Both the position numbers and the translations under genes were made by a program. Shown here piece by piece: positions 1 to 14,300 of a DNA stretch of 64,000 bases. The stretch comes from Antedon mediterranea (lineage: Eukaryota > Echinodermata > Crinoidea > Comatulida > Antedonidae): assembly GCF_964355755.1 (NCBI RefSeq), contig NC_092674.1:26152001-26216000 (forward strand), in the 5' to 3' direction. Position 1 is the stretch's first letter. Every line of letters begins with the position of its first letter. The notes under the pieces were generated by a model, which was given only the letters and a program-made list of their open reading frames with translations, did not search any database and was not told where the DNA came from.

Positions 1-744
1 ATGTCCTATTCTTAACCATGTACAAATACATATAGTAACCTAGTACAATATCCTATTCTTAGCATGTATAGTACAATACCGACCGATGATGTAATCAGAG
101 CCATGGAATACAAGTATTATTTGATCGCATTACCGTACTTAACAACAACCTCTCTAGACAATACTAAATAAAAGTTTGTTATATAACACATATTCAGATC
201 AAATTTTGAAAATTACAAAGCAGAGGGTAGGCTGTTAAGTTCACTTCATGTCACACACACAATCTCCCCCTACCCTTTTTAAAAATCCTGGATCCTCCAC
301 AGTAGCATATGTAATGATAAATTTTAATCTGAACATTTCTTTTGAATTTGAAGTAATAATGTCTAAATAAATTTAATCACAATTATATCTAATTAATGTC
401 TGTATATTGGCAAATAGTATGAACCAATAAAACAAATAAGGAAGGGGGAAGGTGTGTAACACAATAATGCAAATTCTCCTGCTTTAAAAACAATATTGCA
501 TGCATTCGTTGATCCACTAGAAATAGTAAGAAAAATTCAAACCCAGTCATTTGATGTGAAGATAACCATGTTATTCAGAAAAAAAAGGATTAAATGTCCA
601 TATTATTTTGACACAGAAAAAATGTGTTAAGCCTTTCAAGCGATGCTATTAAATTCAGTATACACAATCTATAAATTTCATTCTAAAATTAGAAAATTAA
701 TTTAATATTAATATGTAAATGAATTTTGATTTGTTTGCCTTTAG

Positions 745-932
745 TATACAGACAAGAATTCATTATTGACGCAACTCCTAGGTAGGCACGTCAATATTAA
801 TTCATTAAATTGTTTTTCATAGCAAACTGAATAATTCACAGGAAATATTCTCCGACTGGAGAAATCAACATTGATGAATCATTCAAGAAAGCTTACGACA
901 AATCTGCCTTAAATAAAACGATTTTGAATTAA
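745..932 (+). CDS. Last two coding exons of an unidentified gene (3' partial)
   Basis: Two short exons read as one protein-like end. Exon 745-781 follows a TTTAG acceptor and ends at AG|GTAGGC; exon 842-932 follows a CACAG acceptor and ends in TAA. The phase is consistent (two bases plus one make an Arg codon), giving about 42 residues that include the motifs FIIDATPRKYSPTGE and DESFKKAYDKSALNK. The intron between is only 60 bp, and reading through it meets a stop at once. An AATAAA lies 86 bp past the stop. I do not recognise the family. Upstream exons must lie outside the window or in the first 740 bases, where I found none convincing. Coding status is inferred from residue composition, phase and polyadenylation context. 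Confidence 0.5.
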
Positions 933-1017
933 ATTTGTTGTGTTATCTTAGTGATAACAACTAATGTGTATGTAATATTGTCAGTGATATTAAATGTTCA
1001 GTGTTCTGTGTATTGGT

Positions 1018-1023
1018 AATAAA
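1018..1023 (+). promoter_or_regulatory. Polyadenylation signal AATAAA
   Basis: Canonical AATAAA 86 bp after the TAA at 930-932. The flanks are rich in T and GT, as expected near a cleavage site. It supports the two exons just upstream being the 3' end of a real transcript. Confidence 0.45.
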
Positions 1024-2018
1024 GGTATGGTCTTGAAAAAGTAAATTTTCTTGAGCTCAAAAAAGACCATTCAAATTAATTCATACTCATAGCCTAATAA
1101 AGTATTAAAGGCCCTGTTTTGGGAATTTTAGCATGATACACTAGCATCTTGGTCACATACTGTAATTAATCTTATGTCTCTTAATTACCAAAGTTACAAG
1201 ATAGGTGCTACTGTCACATACTTTCCCAGAGACATTTCTGAAAAATGAAAATTCTAAAAAAAAAACATAGTTTCTTTCAGTATTTACATTTCTGTAATCT
1301 ACAGTATATCCGTTTTTCTTCCACAAATTCCAAAATTATGTAGCCCTCTGGATCATAATTGGTTGGATTATCCTTATGATTACCACACTTAACTCTCTAA
1401 CCAATTAAATTAATGCACTAAATTATTAAAATAATTAATATTACATTTGTACACTATAATAGATAAAACTCTCAAATTCGTAAGTTTTAATGTGATTCCT
1501 TTCATTAATTAATAATGAATATTCATACATCACATGTCATTGGCACAGATACCTATTGAAATCCAAAAACTAATTTATTAAAATAAATTAGTTCAATTTA
1601 ATGTGATTTATATTCATGCCTGGTGCACATAATTATTCTACAAAAAAAAAAGAAGCAGTATTTTATCTTGTTAAACAAAACATAAAATTGGCGGGATTAC
1701 AAACTAACATCTAATAAAATTTAAAATGTAACATTTAACTATTTAAAGTTTCTTACGACTACATTCAACAATTATAATATCTGGAAGACATGTATAGTTA
1801 TTTGTTATTACTAAACAGACAAGGCAAAACAATATGTACTTTAAAATAATACCTAACAAAGGAAATACAGAATAGTCTACACATGGTCTACACTAGCAAA
1901 CTCAGGAGTTCGCTCAACTTTGCAAAGTTTGCCTGTGTAAATGGAGTTTAGCAAGAAAAGTTGGTTAGGTCGTAGACCAGAGATAAACTTTAGCAAACTA
2001 TAGAAAAACACAAGAGCC

Positions 2019-2395
2019 TTACACTAGCAACATTTGGTTTACTAACTTGAGCAAACTTTGGTTTGCTAACTTGAGCAACCTTTGGTTTGCTAACTTGAGC
2101 AAACTTTGGTTTACTAACTTGAGCAACCTTTGGTTTGCTAACTTGAGCAAACTTTGGTTTACTAACTTGAGCAACCTTTGGTTTACTAACTTGGGCAACC
2201 TTTGGTTTGCTAACTTGAGCAAACTTTGGTTTACTAACTTGAGCAACCTTTGGTTTGCTAACTTGAGCAAACTTTATTTTGCTATTAATTTGGGCAAACT
2301 TTGGTTTACTGACTTCAGCGACCGTTGGTTACTAACTTGAGCAAACTTTGGTTTGCTAACTTGAGCAAACTTTGGTTTGCTAACTTGAGCAGAAG
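2019..2395. repeat. 24-bp minisatellite, about 15 units
   Basis: Head-to-tail units of the type GAGCAAACTTTGGTTTGCTAA plus CTT, with a few recurrent variants (caaactttgg/caacctttgg, gctaac/actaac). Because 24 is a multiple of three, several frames stay open on both strands and give an 8-residue repeat (NLSKLWFA type), which I regard as an artefact. The flanks at 1885-2015 contain ACTAGCAAAC-like words that recur near 54345-54430, so the array may have arisen inside a dispersed element. Confidence 0.9.
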
Positions 2396-2856
2396 TTAAG
2401 TCATGCATCTTTTTGACAAAACCTTTGCTGAGATTTGGGAACTTCAGTGAATCAAACCACATATTGTCACATGGTCATGAAGATGGAAAACGAAACGAAT
2501 AGTTACAAAACTTCTCTAAACAGTGAGAGTGAAATCGAGAGTTTTGGTGAAGTTTGTAGACTACAACAAAAACAATAAGCAATAATTATAGAACAACAAA
2601 ATCTTTGGGGAATTTTGTAGTGTGAAAAGACAGCTATAGTGAAAGAAAAACGAAAAACTTTAGCCAAAATCTATATAACCTTTTAGCCATGTTATAAAGA
2701 AGTAGTGGCACTGGAATGGAAAAAAAAAACATAGAACCATCATATGGAACACAGGTTGGACAGTACTGCATCTAGTCAAGTGTTTCACCAACTTGCTTAG
2801 AATGAGATAAGGATGTATAAGTGTGTGAAAACCGTTCTAGTCATAATTTGAAAATA

Positions 2857-3039
2857 CACCCAACTCTCCCAATACTGATCACACTAAAGGCTAATCTAAT
2901 ATGTATGGTTTTCTGGAAAGTGTGGTATTTGTGTGGTGTATTTTTAATGTTAAAAAAGAATTTTGGATCTCAAGAAAATTTCAGTTTTTTTCGAGTGTTC
3001 TTGTTTTCAAAGAATCCCGTAATGGGAGAGTTGACTGTG
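2857..3039. mobile_element. pogo/Tigger-like MITE, copy 1
   Basis: A 183-bp element with imperfect terminal inverted repeats: left CACCCAACTCTCCCAATAC, right ending GGGAGAGTTGACTGTG. It is flanked by TA on both sides, the target of the Tc1/mariner superfamily. Its sequence matches, in opposite orientation, the 177-bp element at 28668-28844, including shared interior words around GGTTTTCTGGAAAG. There is no transposase. An open frame of 167 codons runs across it but looks fortuitous. Confidence 0.65.
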
Positions 3040-4239
3040 TATATGAAATTACTCCATAAATTCAAATTTCTGTGGCACATACTAGAAATGCACAATCTCA
3101 ACAGAAATCTAGTAGCTAAAAACATTAGCCAAAAAAAAGAAGCATTTTTAAAAGAGTGTAAACGAATTTGGAACAGGAGAGAAAAGGTTGTGGGAGAGAT
3201 TTTAAAGATTTTTTCAATCATATGTACAGTTTTAGGAGTTCCAATAAAATGTTTATCAGCAACAAAAACTTCTTATTCACATGGCAATATGTTTCTAAAA
3301 CTTATAACTTACAATACTGTATGATTTAAATAATAGGTTTCTTTTAAAGCCCACACAACATACAGTATATCTGGCTCAATAAATGTATAGTTTATATGTT
3401 GGAATGTTGTATGTTGGCAATGTATCTATTTGGAATGTTATGATTTTGATTTGGTGGTTTATCCAACACATAATACACCATAATTACAATAGACACCTTC
3501 TTCTTCCCTATTGAAGGCAAACCCCTATTCAAATGACACACCTATACACTATAGTCAACCTATGTTAAATGAACACTTTTTTAAACCTGCTGTGTCTTAA
3601 TAAAGGACAGTGCTATCACTGGCTAAACCAAGAGGCCCCACTGCTTAAGCCAGAGCAACTAACCAGCATTGGAGGGCCCTTGGAGTGCTAAAGTACCTTT
3701 TCCCCCTGTGTTATGCCACTAATAGGGGATCTATTATTATCAGTCTATTGAAAAATAAATCCATGTGCATAATAGGCCACTCAAATTAATTGGGAAATGA
3801 TTGAAGTTTATTAGTATCTGGCTACTGTAATAATGAATTAATTTAAAACCATCAGTTCAAATATTGAATTATTTATGGAGAGATAATCAAGTGGTATATA
3901 CTGTACCGCAATATGTGGGAAATTGCAAACAATGTCAGTAGTTAGGTAATTTATTAATATATTATTAGGAATAAATTTAAATAATAAATACACAAACTAA
4001 AATGGAATGAAGTGATCCAGCATCTTTGATGATAATGGTAACTGATTTTAACAAGTTAGGCGTAAAAATAGATTTTAAAAGTCGTAGTAAACCATACTGT
4101 ACCATCTCAAAAAATTTAACTCGATTGAAAATTAAAGTTATTAACATCTTGAAAATATATATTTTTTTCGAATTGCAATAAAAGAACATCATAACATTGT
4201 TTGATTACAAAAAAACTTCTGAAACCAAAGTGTTTTTGG

Positions 4240-4610
4240 AGCAATGGAAAAAATGTTTGTTTTGTTTTGTTTAGATAACTGATAAAAATAAAATACTATA
4301 TTGGCACAGAAAAAATTAGTGAAATCAAAAAAAATGTGTTTGTTGTTTTAAATAACTGAAATAAAATACTATATTGGAACAGAAAAAGATAAACATGTTG
4401 TTTTAGATAAACAAAAAAAGTGATAGAAATAAAATTAAAATTTTTTTTAAATAATATAGATTTGTTTGGTTGTAATTGTAAAAATATTCAAACAGAAAAA
4501 GATAAGCATGTTGTTTTAGATAAAAAAAGTGATAGAAATAAAATACTAAATTCAATTTTTTTTAAATAATATAGATTTGTTTGGTTGTAATTGTAAAAAT
4601 ATAATTTTTC
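4240..4610. repeat. Degenerate tandem duplication, about 113-bp unit
   Basis: The segments at about 4379-4492 and 4493-4605 are near copies (each begins ACAGAAAAAGATAA and ends in TTGGTTGTAATTGTAAAAAT). Shorter, more diverged versions (ATAAAATACTATATTGG) precede them from about 4240. It is very A/T-rich with no coding signal. Confidence 0.7.
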
Positions 4611-4868
4611 ATTTTGATGAAGAAATAGGCCAAAGTCACTTCATCCGGTAAGTTTAGCATGTAATGCATTGCAGATGCTATTATATTGCAATTGAAGTGT
4701 TGCGAGTTAAATAAATAAGCACAGATGTTGAGTAACAAACAAAAGTCAATACACTATTAAACAATAGTCTTATCAGTGGTTAAAAGAAAATTGTACAGAT
4801 TTATTACATGCACTTAACAAAATCAGAAGCTTCTATATTTAAAATTTGAATTGAATTCATAGACTATA

Positions 4869-4965
4869 CCATTTGTGGAGAGGGGTGCTCAATGAAAATT
4901 TCTACTTTTGCTCTTCGTGGAGAAAGGGCTATTTTCAGTTTATCCAGGTAAGCTAGGCACGAACA
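4869..4965 (+). repeat. Dispersed repeat family G (GGTAAGCTAGGCACGAA), copy 1
   Basis: Ends with the block TCCAGGTAAGCTAGGCACGAA, preceded by a GGAGAAAGGGCTATTTTCAG-like block. The same two blocks recur near 8030-8094, 33620-33690 and 48527-48585. This copy is the most diverged. Confidence 0.6.
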
Positions 4966-5382
4966 AACCTACAATATTTCTCCATGAAACAGTATAACCC
5001 AATGATAGAGGTCATGTAAAATAGTAAAAAGGTAATTATTTTACTAATCCCAAAACAAACATAACTGATCTTTTAATTCCAAAATGAAATCAACAATTTA
5101 CATTTTTGGTACTTTGGTATAAACATGGTGGAAACATATATAAATATATATATATATTTCTCCATGGTATAAAGGTCCTTTCATACGCATGATAAAACTA
5201 AATTAATGACAAATTTGACGTTTTAACAAGGAATTTGATTATAAAGAAAAAATATGGTACCTAAAATACAAATAATATTAATTAAACAATCAGAAATAAT
5301 AGGTGGAATATTGTACACTATAGGAAATGTCTTACATCATAACCTTAACTACTATAATATTGCCTAGACTCACACACCGTCG

Positions 5383-8300
5383 TCAAATGTCATTAAAATT
5401 GATTTCATCCTCTTTAACGTCTTCTTCCTTCACTTCGCTTTCGTCGAGTGAATCATCATCAGTGTACTCTTGTCTCGGTAAAATGTCGTTCATATCGAGT
5501 CGTGGAATGGACAGCTGTTCGGGATTTAACCACGGTTTATGATGCGGTCTGTTTTTCTTTTTCCACGTTGGATATTTCAAACATGCCTTGTGGAGCCTGT
5601 TCATCATCTGAAAAATTGAAAACATTATTAAATGATGAAAATATTTTGGATATCAATATATTTAAATGAATAACAAACATCTTGTAAAGATATTACAGCA
5701 GATTTATGAGTTTAGAGAGTTAACAGATACACAATATTGATAGCGGCGATTTATTTATTTATTTTGAGTAGAGATCTACTTACAAGTGGAAACGGATATA
5801 GTTAATATCCAGATAAAGATCTATTTATTTATTTTGGTATAAAAAAAACATACAATATATATTTTTAAACCGATGATAGAGACGTATACTAGAAAAAAGA
5901 TACCAGAATATAAAACTGTATTTAAGCAAAATCAAGTAGCTTATGTTTGGAGTATTGAGATAAGATACGATTATAATATTATGTTTGTAAGCTTTCAATA
6001 CAAAAGAAGACCTATCATCAATAATACTCCCTCGGTAATATATTTCTCAGACAAAGTATGATTAAAAACGATCTAGAGTAATATTCATATTATTCAACTC
6101 TTTCCATGCAGCAACTTTGATTTTAATAAGTAAACAGAAATGCATAGTTGGATGCAGTGCTCAAACAATGACATCACAACAGCAGTGCTGATTTCATTTT
6201 CGCTCGTCTGATTGGCATATTGAGCCGTTGGCAGATCATGTGACATGTATTAATTACTATAAGTGTGTTGTGTAGAATTCATCAATAGATCTTATTTTGG
6301 CAATTTCATGCTATACCTTTCAAAAATTGTTTACATTAACATTTTTTATGCTAGTATAAATACTTGTTAACTACTATAATAATAAATGCTTTGTGTACAC
6401 ATGCCCACTATGCTGGACACAATCTAAGCCCCATAATGCATTATTTGATACTCTTGCCAAAATAACAACTCATCAGTCCTTTGATCTTATGTCTGGCTGC
6501 GACCAATACAAACAGTACTGTACTATGTACATATTCTCCATGGCGCATGGTGTCTGTAAGGGGCATGGAACTGATAATGTAGCAGCCACAGATAAAACCT
6601 TTGATCTCCATAACTCAGTATCCTGTTGTTAGATTGCCTTAATGTATGATTGAATTCTCTCATTGCCCGTTTCAAACTAGAGACCATAGGCCTAGTAATT
6701 TTTTGGCAAATCCTACTCTACCTAACCAGCAAGCAAATGTTATCTTCCAAGCTAGACTTAAAATTAACTTCTGTAGTCTTTACAAAGTTTACACTTTCAA
6801 TCCCCTATTTCGAAAAAAAAAAAAGACCCAGTCTGCAACAAGCCTGCCTATAGCATTCCAGGGCCTTAGCCACCAGTAGGGTTGGTAAGTTTTCAACCTG
6901 ACCACTTTTCAACCTTTTTCACCGAAACTCTTCTAGAAAGCCTTCTAATTTAACGCTTTATCGTGGAATCTATTATATTCTTAGTCCTTTCTAAATCTCT
7001 AATAACATTCCATAAAATATGCATTAAGGATTTACTATATTCACTCTCGTATTACCATAGCAATAAAATAATGCAAATTTAATTTTATGACAAAAAGATG
7101 GCACGGCACAATCAAGTATTAAGTCTGTATATTTTACTTTCATTGTAACCGAATCAACAGAGAGACTTTTTTCTATCCCGACGAAATTTCATTAAAACGT
7201 GGTGTCATTATAGAGAAGTGAATACCAATCACGCGAATGAGTTGTCATTAACGAAATGGAAAGGGCATTCTAGTTACACTACTAATTTTTATAATTGCAT
7301 TTGCATGTAAATAGAAATATGTAATGCATCGTCTAAGCATCAAGATCTAAAAAGAGTTGGTAGAGTAGAATACTACGTACAGTATAATTAGTATTAGCTT
7401 TGCCAGGGTACGTTTAATATAGTTCTCTTTGGAGAAGCAGTTGGCATGGTTTATGTAATTTACACAAAAGTCATTTCATTATGAATAATTCTTTTAAAGT
7501 CTAAAAGCAAATTACACAATTAAAATAAGAAAGAAATAAAACCAACTTTATTGTGAACATCAGTTAAAACATCTTGTTATCAAGAATATCTTAATTATTT
7601 ATTTTAAGCATACCTTTGGAGCTAGATATTGTGTGAGTTTATTGACTATCCACTTTGGTAATGACCCTGCAAAAAATAAGTAAAAATAGATCATAAGCAA
7701 AGAAAGTCCGGGAACACCCACCTACAAATGTTGTTCTTTTATAATCTTTCCTTGCCCAACTATTATTGTACTGTTACAGTGTTAGTTTTTTTTCTTTTAC
7801 TAGGCTTAAAGTTTTGTCAATAACCAATGCTCTCAAGTGGGAGGGCCCAGATACAAAAAGTTAAAAGTTCCTAGAACACCCCTTTACCATAATGGACTAG
7901 TCTGCAACTATGCCCTCATGTGGGAACATCCAATTGTACAACCATCATCATTAAGCTTTGACTGTGAGAATGGCAGGTGTGGTTGCGGACTAGTCCATTA
8001 TGGTACAGGGGAAAATTTTTACTTTTCGTATCTAAGCTCCTTCCCTCTGGAGAGCACAGGCTATTGTAGGTTTAACCAGGTAAGCTAGGCACGAAATAAA
8101 CTGTCATTACAGTACATTATTATTGAACATGTTATTAGTAATGTTTACAATCAACACAGGAAACACAAGGAAACAACATATTGAATGTTATTAAGAATAA
8201 ACAATACAAATTGATTGATGTAATATTAAAATATCAAATTCAAATGAAGGAGTAATAACCGTAGTTCACATAAAATTAGGACAGGATAATGTTACTAAAT

Positions 8301-11300
8301 AAGACACTTGATAGCACTGTAAGCTTAAGTGTGAACCGATAGCTATTAAGTGTGTTACGAAGACGATAACTCAATTATCCACACTTGAGTCAACTAGATC
8401 AAGCAACAGCCAAGTTAATAATAGGCAACATTTTCATCATGTGACAGTCACTGACGAGAGAAGTATTATTTAAAGACTAAATACAACACAATGACTCAAT
8501 GGTTTTGTGTCTGGAACTAATAGCTAATAACTGTGGAGTGGAGACTGGGAAATTGTCCAGTTTTTAAGTTCCGGAACAGAATACATTACTTGTGTCTCCA
8601 TAGTAATATATCTTTCTGACGACTTAGGGTTTAAAAAAATACATTAAATATTACTCCTCAAAGTGTTTTGAAACAGTCATGTGATACTACGCTGATTCAC
8701 TTAGGATTTGAACCTCACCTCTTGGATCTGATTGTGAAACATATGTCAATTCGCAGCCTTTTCCATTCACCCTTACCAGATAACCAGTTAAAATTGATTC
8801 CGCGCGTATAACACCTTTCCTTTCTGGAACATTCTATTAAAAAAAAAACATCACAAAAACCTTTGAAAGGTGGTTTTGAATTGTAAAATGATGCGTTATT
8901 GCATTATAATGTAATATTATAATTAAATAAGTATGTTTATGTCGTCATTATATTATGAGAAATATTTATTGGATTTCATTGAAGTATGCACAAACAAAAA
9001 AAGAACTTTAACACCCTTCAAAGCTGTTTGCAAGATCTAACAAATAATTTATTCTGGTATAAATAGATCTCATTCTGTGGTGTTAAGTCGTCAAGCACCA
9101 CTGCACAGTAATTTCCTACGAAAATATATTTCAATGTTTTATTCATAACATTGACAATCTACAGTAGATATTCCATTTCTTTTGCCAGATTAAGTCAACA
9201 AATTCAGTTCAGAATGAAGAATACAATGCAACAAGCCAGGGTCCAATACATCCTTGGATTTTAACCATTTGTTCACCATAGAATTCAAAATAAAATAACC
9301 ATTATTTGTGAGACGCTACTCTTGCATAGGGTTTTTGTTTAGGAAGAAACGTCGAGACTTCTGCATACATGCGTATTTTGGTTTTGGACTAAGGTTCAGG
9401 CATGGGCTAGAAGCTTTCTTAAACCAAGCATATCAAATTTTTGTCTTCAATTCTTCAATTTTTAACAAAAACCCTGTTGCATTATAACTACAGTATATTG
9501 GAGAATGGCTTCTGTTCCCTAGCTAAAACCTGGTATTTATATAATATACCAAGCAATTACAGTCTGTATTCAAATACTGTGTATTTAAAGCAATCACAGT
9601 TTTAAATACAGGAACAAAACATCAATACTTTCTCATCTCTTTATTGAGCTATTAAAAACGTGTGGTATTTTCTGCGATTATTGCAATTACCTTGTGGAAT
9701 ACGGAATGATTGAAAATATATGAAGCATCCAGCGTCTGTAGCCATATTCTTTGCATTAAGTAATCTCGGTTTTTAAATGGTGAAGGAACTTTCACTGTGT
9801 AGAAAAAAATCAGTAAAATCATTATTAAAATACAATTTTCACTTCATATTATAAATGGGTTCTATAATACTGTAATAAATGTTAATGAATTGTTAAGAAT
9901 TTGATAATTAATTTCCATAATTAAAAACATATTTTTCTAAATGAGTCATTACCTTATGAGATGAACAATAATATGTAACAATAGGACAAAGTTCATTGAC
10001 GTATAGTAAATTTAGTATTCAATAATGGGAAACAATATGGACGGACTTATATTATTAGTATAGTTAATTATAAAAAAAATAGGCTAGGCTGTCAACTGCT
10101 CGTTAGAAAATAAACTGTATTGTCATGCCATCTATAATTGTTTTACTCCACCTAAAAAATTGGAGTACTAGACTGCCTTCTCGAATGGTTCAGGCCTTGG
10201 CCTAACCCATTGGTAAAAATATGTGTGTTTTTTTATAAACAAATATACAAGGTTATATTTTTTCGGTACAATAATTTAATTTGGTGAATGATGAATTATT
10301 TTATTTTCCCCTCATGTATTTATTTACACCATTGCACTCAAACATTAATTATTTGTATAATGTCCCATGGGGGCTTTATGTTTAAGGCACTACACTTTAA
10401 TTAGTGGATTTAAAAATGATCTACTTCTACTATAAGTCAAAACAATTAAATTTATTTTTATTATACTGTTAACAAAAACTTCATTAGAATACGAATAAGT
10501 CAACCGGCTCAGCTACAGTGATTAAGTTCACTTAGGTTGACCCTGGTCTTCCCAATTTCAGTTCTTTTTTTGTTATGTATATACTGAAATAGACCGAATA
10601 AATAATGAAATGAAAGTATTAAAAACTGGGTATTTGTATAATTTATGGAATACAGGTAATTATTATTGTACTATAGGTATTATCTTTACCAATTATTTTA
10701 ATGAATTATCAATGTTATCTTACTTCCTATGGAGGTCCCCAAGCACAAACAACATTTATCAATGTGTGAATAACAATATATGCGTGGGTACAAAGTGCAT
10801 TATTTACTGACGTCAGGCGTGATGACTTCAAAAGACAAAAAGCCAAATCGTTTTCTATTGTTGTTGAATTGACAGTGTACAGTGCTTGAACGATACAGTT
10901 ACAGCTTTAGATGACGTTGGTTAACTTAAACAGCTGACAGCTTCAGGTCATATGAAAGGTCATATGAATTATTAAATACATACAAGTTTTATAAATCAAA
11001 CACATTTACAGAAAAACACTGTGAAAAATGAGATTCTTAAATATTTTTTCTAGAAACATATTTTTTTTTCATTACTGTAATTTCTGAAAACCATGGTAAT
11101 TAATAATAACAAATAATATTGACAATTTTGAGTAGAAATTGCGTTCAAAAACAAATTAATGCTGGTAAATTTTACCAATGTTTTTTTGGTAATTAAATAC
11201 CAAATACAGAATGATCCAGTAAACATAGAAGCTTAAACAGAAACTTAAAACTCTTATTTTTTATAAAGAGAATCGATGACATAAACATTGGTAATTTTTA

Positions 11301-14300
11301 CATAACTCTTCAACTATATTCAGTGATGTAGTCATAAGAAATAAAGCGAGCCAGTTTTCGCAAGAAATATCTTTTCTGCCAATGGGTTGTCAAAGGCATC
11401 TGTGAAAAAGTGGTCAGGTTGAGCTTACTGGTGGCTATGGCCTTGAATTGGTCCTATAAAAAGTAATAGTTATTCTTTGCTAAAGTAAATACTTGCTGTA
11501 GCATGCAGACCTATTGTACATACATAATCATTTTTTCAGAGTTTTATCTCTTACATAAAATCATTGTATGCAGCAGTTTATTATATTATTCATTGCTAAT
11601 AATGCTACTGTTATGTACAGTACTGTATTTATATTAAAGTTTTAAAGGCTTAGTCTATTTTTACTTTAAAAAAAGAACTTCACAAGGCCAAATAGTACTA
11701 TTACACTTTCTAATAAAAGTCACTGATTATAAAATAATCTTTGCAGTGATTTGAATAATTGTCTTTTTTAGTGAAAGAAGGTGACTGAACTAAAATAACA
11801 AAATACTGAAATCACAGCCAATTGCACAACAATGAATATTGGAGTCAGTGAGGCGTATAAGAGCTCATGTAGAAACGCTGTTATAGAAAATAGGTTCAAT
11901 ATGGATCAATTTTAAAGCTCAACATATGTAATGTACAGTAGCCATTTTTTCCATAAATAATCCAAAATATATTTTGTCAATGTCTGAATTTTATTTAGCA
12001 TAGTTTAATAAAGGGACTTTTGCTAACTAGCATTAGTTTACAGTAGAACTCCTCCTAGTTAGTATTCAGGGGGAACTTCTCCTATTATTTAGAGGAACCC
12101 CCTCCTAGTATTCAGAGGAACCCCTCCTACAGTAGTATTCAGGGAAACCCTTCGTACAGTAGTATTCAGGGAACCCCTTGTACAGTAGTATTCAGGGGAA
12201 CCCCTCCTAGTATTCAGGGGGAACCTCTCCTAGTATTCAGAGGAATCCCTCCCAGTATTCAAGGGGACCGCTCCTACTATTCAGGGGAACCCCTCTTGTA
12301 GTATTCAGGAGAACAACCTCCTAGTATTCAAGGGGAACCCCTCCTAGTATTCAGGGGGAACCTCTCCTAGTATTCAGAAGAACCTCTTCTAAATTCTAAA
12401 GTAGAATTCAGGGGAACCCCTCCTACAGTAGTATTAAGGGGAAACTCCAATTAAGAGCATTCTCCTGTGAAAAATAATGTTATATATTGTTAAACCAGAG
12501 AGTTGTTATTTGGCTAGTTAAACTTAAACTTTATGCCCAGCCAGCCCCTAGTATGGAGATACTTTTTTTGTATGAAGGTATCACTTAATAGAGGGTCTAC
12601 TGTTTACAGTACAACAGAAAATCAAAATAAATCTGTTGAAATATGTTTTCAATTGAATTTTCGCTCAGTCTCAATCTGAGGATTTTGTATTGAATACAAT
12701 AGATTTTCTCTTAAAATCCTGACAGGTATAGAGCCTCTCATATAACTAGATAATAATGCCATTATAATATCTATAGTGTCAATGATTTAAAATCAAAAGT
12801 TCAAATATAATGATATGGTACATTACACAATCTATTCTTCTATTGTTTATAGTACCAGCATAATTTTAGTTGACATTTTATTATCCCAATGAAACAATCA
12901 TCCATTTAATTAGTATGGAACAGGAATGTTACAGCATTAAAGCCAGGGTTTAAAGAAAGGTCTGGCTTTTGATTAAATTATGATTATATTAAAAACTGGC
13001 AAGTTATTCAAATTTGATATCTGGTCATAAAATATTCAATCAATCACTTGGAACACAAACAAAATGACAGAAATGAACAAACACAGTCATAAATTCCAAT
13101 TTACATACACTATTAAATAAACTAAACATGATGATATCAGATTTAACAAACACGTTCTACCTGGACTGAAAAAAAGGTTGTTGACATTTCAAAGTATTCA
13201 TCATCAATAAAATAATATTTCTATGACATGGATTTTATTTCTTCGTATGACACATTTTCCATTCAACTTGCTGTGCATTTTATAAGTCAATATTATTTAT
13301 ATGATATAGTACTAGTTATAATGTGACCAAGGCAATCTAACAACAGGATGCTGAGCTCCAGATATCAAAGGGTTTAACTATGGCTGCGACACGATCAGTA
13401 CCAAGCCCTTTAAAAGATACTGCGCCACGGATGATATGTACATACTTTAGTACAGACTGTTGGTATTTGTCGCAGCCAGACATAAGATCAAAGGACTGTT
13501 CCGAACTTGGCAAGGCGAGCTCAGTGGCCTGTTTTTGTGACTTTAACCTACAGAATGTACTATACAGTACTGTAAACAATTGCAATTATAATAATAAATT
13601 TAGTATAATAGAATATAAACGCATTAATTGCTGTACATTGATTGTTTTCACTGCAATGCACTACAGTAATCTCAAATTGGAAAGTGGTCTAATTAGAGTG
13701 ATAACGTTGATGACTTACAAATAATAAATTTAAACAATTTTAAAGGCAAAGTGCAGTTGGTAAATAAAATACTGTATAAAGTATTTGGAGCTTTTTAAAC
13801 AACATGTTAGGGAAAAATGACTCAAATATATCGATAGCATAGAAATTTAACTGACAAATTAAGACATGAAAGTAGGCTGATAAATAATGTTTCCATGAAC
13901 TGCTAAGCCCACTTAATACATGCTGTAATTTATCATCCAATTGTGGGGGCGATGAAAGATGATTCAGTCACTAGCCAATTGACACATTTCAAGTTGTGAA
14001 AAATGAAGAGCTTTAAATGTTGCTACATACATACAACATTCTAATGTTGCTATGTGTTAGTGGAACATGTAATACAGTGAAATCCCTATTAAGAGGACAG
14101 CTTTGAGACCAAATAATGTTTCCCTGAATAGGGGGGGGGGGGGGATGTTGTTCCTCATTCATTTCATGCAATAATTAGGCGTACCCTTTAATCTTTTAAT
14201 AACGGTGTACCTATCAATAGGGGTGTTACAGTACAGTACTTGTATCTTTCAATAGGGGTGTACTGTACTTTACCCTTTAATAGGGATATATCTTAATTTA

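Noticed and set aside
2019-2340. Open frames on both strands with an 8-residue repeat
   Set aside because: They arise from a 24-bp minisatellite whose period is a multiple of three. There is no start context, no family and no flanking exons.
6393-6632. 79-codon frame containing [10 protein letters not shown], similar to a frame at 13337-13585
   Set aside because: The similarity is that of a dispersed DNA repeat present in inverted orientation and in a third partial copy. No splice or transposase signal.
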